From: CBFCZU01 sp965602635 | GTDB lineage: Bacteria > Planctomycetota > Phycisphaerae > SM23-33 | Length of the DNA: 9,565 nucleotides | NCBI GenBank assembly: GCA_965602635.1 | Contig: CBFCZU010000165.1 | Coordinates: 1 to 9,565 of the forward strand | Direction of reading: 5' to 3' | Shown: piece after piece, positions 6,102 to 9,565 of the stretch | How the letters are laid out: every line of letters starts with the position of its first letter | Position numbering within the stretch: the first letter of the stretch is position 1 | Position numbers and translations under genes: made by a program | Notes under the pieces: generated by a model | Told to the model about the DNA's origin: nothing | Database searches by the model: none | Seen by the model: only the letters and a program-made list of their open reading frames with translations

Positions 6102-7679
6102 TCACGGCCCGCCCGCCGCCGCGGCTGGAGGCGGGCGAAGCGGGACCCTCCCCTCGCTCTGCTGCGGCCCGCGCCAGGGGCGCACCAGGTAGGCCCCGGC
6201 CGGCGGGTCGGCCCCCTCGGGCAGCTCGTCCGCCCTGCACGGCCCGCCCCAGCGTAAGCGGACGACCGCCCTGCCGCCGGCTGCCCCCGCCCAGCGGGCG
6301 CGGCGCAGCAGGTACGCCGCCGGCTCCCCCTGGATCGAGCTGGGGCCCTCGTAGAGCATCAGGACTTCGCCGGCGTCCACCCGCCCGGCCAGGACGGCAA
6401 CGTCGCGGCACATGGCCGCGTAGCTCCGCCCCAGCGGCGAGCCCGGCACCCCCCCGCGACCGCGCACGTAGCCCAACTGCTCGACGAAGAAGGCCAGTTG
6501 CACGCACATCGCGCCTATCAGCACGGCCGCGATCCACCACCGGCGCCGGCCCGCCGTCCCGCTCAGCCGCACCGCCGCCAAGCCTATCAGCACGAACGGC
6601 AGCGGGTACCACATGGGCACGTAGGTCGGGCTGGTCCGAATGGCCGTGACGACGAAAGCCAGCGGGATCAGCACCACCAGCGCGGTGACCATGGCGGTCG
6701 GCTCCCGCCGCGCCGCCCGCCCCGCGCGCCGCTGACGCCACAGCCGGCGCAGGCCCATCACCCCGCCCGCGGCCAGCAGCAGCACCGGCAGGCACATCAC
6801 CGCCTCGTAAGGCCAGCGCCGCCAGCCCAGGCTGTCGGCCAGCGCGGGGTAGCCGCCGCGAAACTCCAGCCGCCAGTCCAGCCCCGTCACGCTCATCGCT
6901 GCCGACGGCACGACCCGCCAGAAGTGCTGATAGCCGACGCGGTCGCCCTTCGGCGCGCCAAGCTGACCCTCAAGCAGGTACGGCACCACGGACGCCGCCG
7001 CGATGGCCACGCCGATCGCCACCGGCCAGAGCGGCAGCTTCGGGCGGCACCAGACCACCAGCAGCGCCGCTGCCAGCACCGCCACCACGCCCACGAGGTG
7101 AATGTGCACCAGCACCGCCAGCGAAAGAACGACCCCGAGTGCGGCCCACTTCCGACCCCGCCCCACCCACTGCCACAGGAACAGCCACACGCACAACGCC
7201 GCCGGGAACAGCAGGTCCTGTGCCCAGATCCATCGGCTGTAGTGGATCGCCCACGGCGCCGTTGCCAGAAAGGCCGTCGCCCACCACGCAGCCGCCGCGC
7301 CGATCCATCGCCGCATCAGAAAGAACGACGCCACCACGGCCAGCACGTTGACGGCCGCCGTGAACCACACCAGCGCCAGCGGATCGCCCCAGAGCCGCCA
7401 CACGCCCGCCAGCAGGTACACGAACCCGGGAAGGTTGCGGAAGCCCCCGCTGTTGACCAGCCCGCCACTCTGCCAGTGCCCGGCTGCGACGTCCTCGGCC
7501 AGGGCGCAGGCGCGGGCCTGGTCGTCGCAGAAGACAGTCGTGCCCGGATACCATACCCGCAGGCCGAGGCCGAGCAGAATCAGCGCCGCAAGGGCCGCTC
7601 GCAGCCAGGCCGGCAGTCGCCCGCCGGCCGGGACGCCACCTCGGTCCAGTTCCCCACCCGGGTCAATGTGCGATGTCAT
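6102..7679 (-). CDS. GT-C / GT39-like polytopic membrane glycosyltransferase
   Basis: A 525-aa integral membrane protein with about 11-12 hydrophobic segments between residues 24 and 400 and a soluble C-terminal tail of about 125 residues. After TM1 (24-43) the first extracytoplasmic loop holds VFCDDQARACALAEDVAAGHW, with D52 and D53 at the place where GT39/ArnT-like enzymes carry their catalytic acidic pair. The segment APWAIHYSRWIWAQDLLFPA (141-160) is also typical of this superfamily, whose members usually take sugar from a polyprenyl-phosphate donor and act on the outer face of the membrane. Acceptor and sugar cannot be read from the sequence. The ATG at 7679 is preferred; a TTG at 7721 behind a G-rich run is a possible longer start (539 aa). 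Neither start has a clear ribosome site. The gene follows the radical SAM gene by 70 nt with no terminator visible, so the two are probably co-transcribed. The N-terminus before TM1 is short and cytosolic. Confidence 0.85.
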   Translation of the reverse strand: MTSHIDPGGELDRGGVPAGGRLPAWLRAALAALILLGLGLRVWYPGTTVFCDDQARACALAEDVAAGHWQSGGLVNSGGFRNLPGFVYLLAGVWRLWGDPLALVWFTAAVNVLAVVASFFLMRRWIGAAAAWWATAFLATAPWAIHYSRWIWAQDLLFPAALCVWLFLWQWVGRGRKWAALGVVLSLAVLVHIHLVGVVAVLAAALLVVWCRPKLPLWPVAIGVAIAAASVVPYLLEGQLGAPKGDRVGYQHFWRVVPSAAMSVTGLDWRLEFRGGYPALADSLGWRRWPYEAVMCLPVLLLAAGGVMGLRRLWRQRRAGRAARREPTAMVTALVVLIPLAFVVTAIRTSPTYVPMWYPLPFVLIGLAAVRLSGTAGRRRWWIAAVLIGAMCVQLAFFVEQLGYVRGRGGVPGSPLGRSYAAMCRDVAVLAGRVDAGEVLMLYEGPSSIQGEPAAYLLRRARWAGAAGGRAVVRLRWGGPCRADELPEGADPPAGAYLVRPWRGPQQSEGRVPLRPPPAAAAGGP

Positions 7680-7749
7680 GCCGCGAATCCACTCACGTCC
7701 ACGCCGGCGGCGAAATATCAACCCCCCCGCCCGATCGCCGCCCCGCTGC

Positions 7750-9342
7750 TCAGCTCTGTTTGCTCAGCGCGGGCGCGCGCCCTTGCCCCTCGGGGATCTC
7801 CGGGGCCGCTGCCTGCTCGGGCGGCGGCTTGCCGGCGACACCGTACTTCTTCGAGATCTTCTCGAGAATGGGGTTGCGGTACGGATACCACAGGCACGAG
7901 GGGATGTACTTCACCTTGCCGTCGTCGACGTCCTCGTAGGCAAAGACGGCCTTGCAGTTCTTCAGGCGGCCCGCGTCGATGGAGTGCTCCTCTTCGAACG
8001 GAAGCGCCGCCACGCGCAGGATGGGCCTCGCGCGCCGCGCGCCGCCCGGCCCGCCGCCGGAGCGCTTGCGGAACACCACCCGGCAGATCGCCCTGCCCAG
8101 GGCCGCGATCCGCTGGCCCAGGAAACGGCCGAGCCGGGCCCTGCGAAGACCCCACAGCCCGAAGGTCTTGAGGAGCAGTAGCTGCCCGCGAAGCCGCTGC
8201 AAGAACTTCCTCGGGTCCAGCCGGTCCAGCTTCGGCTCGATCGCTTTGGCCATGGCCGCGAACTCCACGGCGATCTGGGTGAAGGGCCTCCTGAGACATT
8301 CATTGATGCTGCGGAAGGTCGTGCCGTCGGAGATCAGCAACGTCATCGACTCGCAGTTGGGATGCACACCGGCAAACAGGAGGACCTCCGAGCGGGGGTT
8401 GTCTCGGAAGAACGATCGCGCCTTGCGCACGGCGTACGACAGGCCGGCAGGAATGAATTCCACGTCGCCGCCCGGGACGCTCTCCTTGACCATCTTCTCC
8501 ACGTCTTCCATCGTCGTCTGCACGCCGGCCTCGAACGTGCCCGGCTCCCAGTTCTCCGTCAGCGGGATGATCCCCAGGTCGGAAATCAGGTCCCTGTTCT
8601 CGTGGCAGAACTGGATCAGGTCGCCCACGTACTGATCGTTGATGCCCCGCCCGACCGTGGCGATGATAGTTTGCTTCCGACGGCTGTACTTCCTGAGGTT
8701 GTCCAGGGCCTTCATCTTCTTGTCGTAGGCCGCGCGGCTATGCCGGAGCTTCTCGTAGATCTCCGGGCTTCGGCCGTCGAAGGCGAAGCGTGTGCGGACC
8801 CTGGCCTCGCAGAGCTTCTTGCAGTATTCCTCGTCCGCCAGGCGGATGCCGTTGGTGACCACGTGGGGCCTGAGGCCGTGCTTCTTGGCGAGGCGAAGCA
8901 GGTCCAGCAGGTCGTTGCGGACCGTCGGCTCCCCGCCGAAGAACAGCAGCACCGGACTGGGCTGTATGCTGCCCACCTCGGCGAACAGTCGATCGAAGTA
9001 CTCCAGCGGCGGATTGAAGTCGAACCCCATCCCGCGAATCGTGGCGATGCAGATGGGGCAGTTCATGTTGCAGCGGTTCGTGACGTCCACGAAGACCATG
9101 TTGGGCTTGTGGTCGATCTCGCAGCGGTCGCAGTGCATCGTGCACTCGGCGGCGTCGATCGAGACGTACTGCCAGAGGTCCCGCTTGGCCTGCCAGGCGG
9201 CGGCGTCCGAGCTGACCCGGGCCTCGTTCGGCCCACAAGTGGGGCAGTCCTTGCGGATCCACAGGGCCCCGTCACGCACGAAGAACTCGGCCTCTACCCG
9301 CGCCCGGCACTGGTTGCATAGGCCCAGGTTGGTCTCTGACAT
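7750..9342 (-). CDS. Radical SAM enzyme of the MJ0619/Tes-like group with N-terminal four-Cys knuckle
   Basis: A 530-aa protein. An N-terminal rubredoxin- or zinc-ribbon-like unit has C9-x2-C12 and C33-x2-C36. A second triad, C67-x3-C71-x2-C74, precedes the true radical SAM triad C91-x3-C95-x2-C98 in VTNRCNMNCPIC. GGEP (136-139) and TNG (163-165) complete the SAM-binding barrel. Later cysteines at 330 (HPNC), 349, 463 and 483 may bind an auxiliary cluster. The order four-Cys knuckle, extra triad, then VTNRCN-x2-CPIC matches the family of archaeal MJ0619, first reported as a pterin methylase and later shown as Tes, which couples lipid tails carbon to carbon. Membership is a judgement by eye; the exact reaction here is unknown. 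Residues 380-445 are strongly basic with amphipathic stretches, possibly for membrane contact. The ATG at 9342 is chosen over the GTG at 9360 because GGGAG lies 11 nt before it. It is first in a likely operon with the glycosyltransferase. Confidence 0.85.
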   Translation of the reverse strand: MSETNLGLCNQCRARVEAEFFVRDGALWIRKDCPTCGPNEARVSSDAAAWQAKRDLWQYVSIDAAECTMHCDRCEIDHKPNMVFVDVTNRCNMNCPICIATIRGMGFDFNPPLEYFDRLFAEVGSIQPSPVLLFFGGEPTVRNDLLDLLRLAKKHGLRPHVVTNGIRLADEEYCKKLCEARVRTRFAFDGRSPEIYEKLRHSRAAYDKKMKALDNLRKYSRRKQTIIATVGRGINDQYVGDLIQFCHENRDLISDLGIIPLTENWEPGTFEAGVQTTMEDVEKMVKESVPGGDVEFIPAGLSYAVRKARSFFRDNPRSEVLLFAGVHPNCESMTLLISDGTTFRSINECLRRPFTQIAVEFAAMAKAIEPKLDRLDPRKFLQRLRGQLLLLKTFGLWGLRRARLGRFLGQRIAALGRAICRVVFRKRSGGGPGGARRARPILRVAALPFEEEHSIDAGRLKNCKAVFAYEDVDDGKVKYIPSCLWYPYRNPILEKISKKYGVAGKPPPEQAAAPEIPEGQGRAPALSKQS

Positions 9343-9412
9343 AGCTCTGGCAACTCCCACGTGTCTGGCATCCGGCCCCTACCGGGCCGCTGATTCTGTC
9401 AGGCTAAGGGAA

Positions 9413-9431
9413 CATGGGCACGTTGCCCATG
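9413..9431. repeat. 19-bp palindrome CATGGGCA-N3-TGCCCATG
   Basis: Perfect 8-bp arms with a 3-nt centre, flanked by a further matching pair CAGGC (9400-9404) and GCCTG (9443-9447). It could be an operator for a dimeric regulator or part of the folded leader. On the plus strand CTTTTC follows, but no plus-strand gene ends nearby. Confidence 0.5.
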
Positions 9432-9452
9432 CTTTTCTCGTTGCCTGGCCGT

Positions 9453-9473
9453 CCGCAGCCGTGGCGGCTGCGG
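9453..9473. repeat. Inverted repeat CCGCAGCCG-N3-CGGCTGCGG
   Basis: A perfect 9-bp stem with a TGG loop (plus-strand reading), in the middle of the leader of the radical SAM gene. No T-tract adjoins it on either strand. Confidence 0.5.
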
Positions 9474-9481
9474 CGTGTGCC

Positions 9482-9509
9482 GCGGGGGACCGGAAATGAT
9501 GTCCCCCGC
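9482..9509. repeat. Inverted repeat GCGGGGGAC-N10-GTCCCCCGC
   Basis: A perfect 9-bp G/C-rich stem with a 10-nt A/T-containing loop, beginning about 14 nt downstream of the predicted minus-strand transcript start. It would form the first and very stable hairpin of the radical SAM mRNA. Confidence 0.5.
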
Positions 9510-9529
9510 CCCGTCTTATCGTGGATGCC

Positions 9530-9559
9530 ATTCTAGCCTCCCCCGGGGCCGGGCGGCAA
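9530..9559 (-). promoter_or_regulatory. Candidate promoter for the radical SAM-glycosyltransferase operon
   Basis: On the minus strand TTGCCG (9559-9554), an 18-nt spacer and TAGAAT (9535-9530) give a plausible sigma70 promoter with a start near 9523. Its -35 is close to that seen before mrfA (TTGCCC). It leaves a leader of about 180 nt. Confidence 0.55.
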
Positions 9560-9565
9560 GGGCGG

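Larger units (their letters stand above)
9373..9523 (-). promoter_or_regulatory. Hairpin-rich 5' leader of the radical SAM gene
   Basis: Between the predicted transcript start (about 9523) and the ATG (9342) four inverted repeats follow one another in about 140 nt: a 9-bp stem (9482-9490 with 9501-9509), a 9-bp stem (9453-9461 with 9465-9473), an 8-bp stem (9413-9420 with 9424-9431) and a 6-bp stem (9373-9378 with 9384-9389). All are perfect. None is followed by a T-tract in the direction of the gene. This suggests a structured cis-acting RNA. I could not match it to a named riboswitch. No ORF or tRNA is seen here. Confidence 0.45.

Noticed and set aside
7680..7749. Separate promoter or terminator between the radical SAM and glycosyltransferase genes
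   Set aside because: A TTGATA-like word is present but no -10 follows at 16-18 nt, and no hairpin with a T-tract is seen.
6498..8171. 557-codon plus-strand frame opposite the glycosyltransferase and radical SAM genes
   Set aside because: His/Arg/Pro/Gln-rich composition with no motif; it is the complement of two genes with clear family signatures.
8362..9321. 319-codon plus-strand frame opposite the radical SAM gene
   Set aside because: It is entirely antisense to conserved Cys motifs, with no ribosome site or family features.

Overview
The window is GC-rich (about two-thirds G+C by eye) bacterial chromosome, probably from a planctomycete, perhaps of the Phycisphaerae type. The lineage call rests mainly on one gene: a pseudopilin with an FTLIELLVVISIIALLVAIL head and a degenerate form of the C-terminal H-X9-DG motif that is greatly expanded in Planctomycetota. 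It is an inference, because no rRNA or other marker gene is present. There is no tRNA, rRNA, CRISPR array, transposase or integrase.

Left part, plus strand (1-4790): the 3' part of an uncharacterised polytopic membrane protein is followed by mrfA (a DEAD/DEAH helicase with a Cys cluster) and mrfB (a DEDDh exonuclease). These two match the MrfA/MrfB (YprA/YprB) pair, which in Bacillus subtilis repairs mitomycin C damage independently of UvrABC. Next comes a 90-aa orphan protein with its own TATAAT box, strong ribosome binding site and textbook intrinsic terminator. Both mrf genes carry a -10 box so close to the ATG that leaderless transcripts are predicted, whereas the 90-aa gene and the pseudopilin use strong Shine-Dalgarno sequences.

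Right part, minus strand (9565-4862): transcription appears to start near 9523 and passes through a hairpin-rich leader of about 180 nt. It then enters a 530-aa radical SAM enzyme with an N-terminal four-Cys knuckle, resembling the MJ0619/Tes (tetraether synthase) group. A GT-C/GT39-like polytopic glycosyltransferase follows 70 nt later, and the pair looks like an operon acting at the membrane. A second, near-consensus promoter (TTGACA, 17 nt, GATAAT) lies after the glycosyltransferase and drives the pseudopilin through a leader of about 270 nt that can fold in competing ways. The two halves converge at 4727-4861, which holds two perfect hairpins.

The points most worth a second look are the Tes-like radical SAM/glycosyltransferase pair with its structured leader, the leaderless mrfAB module, the competing hairpins ahead of the pseudopilin, and the orphan 90-aa protein.
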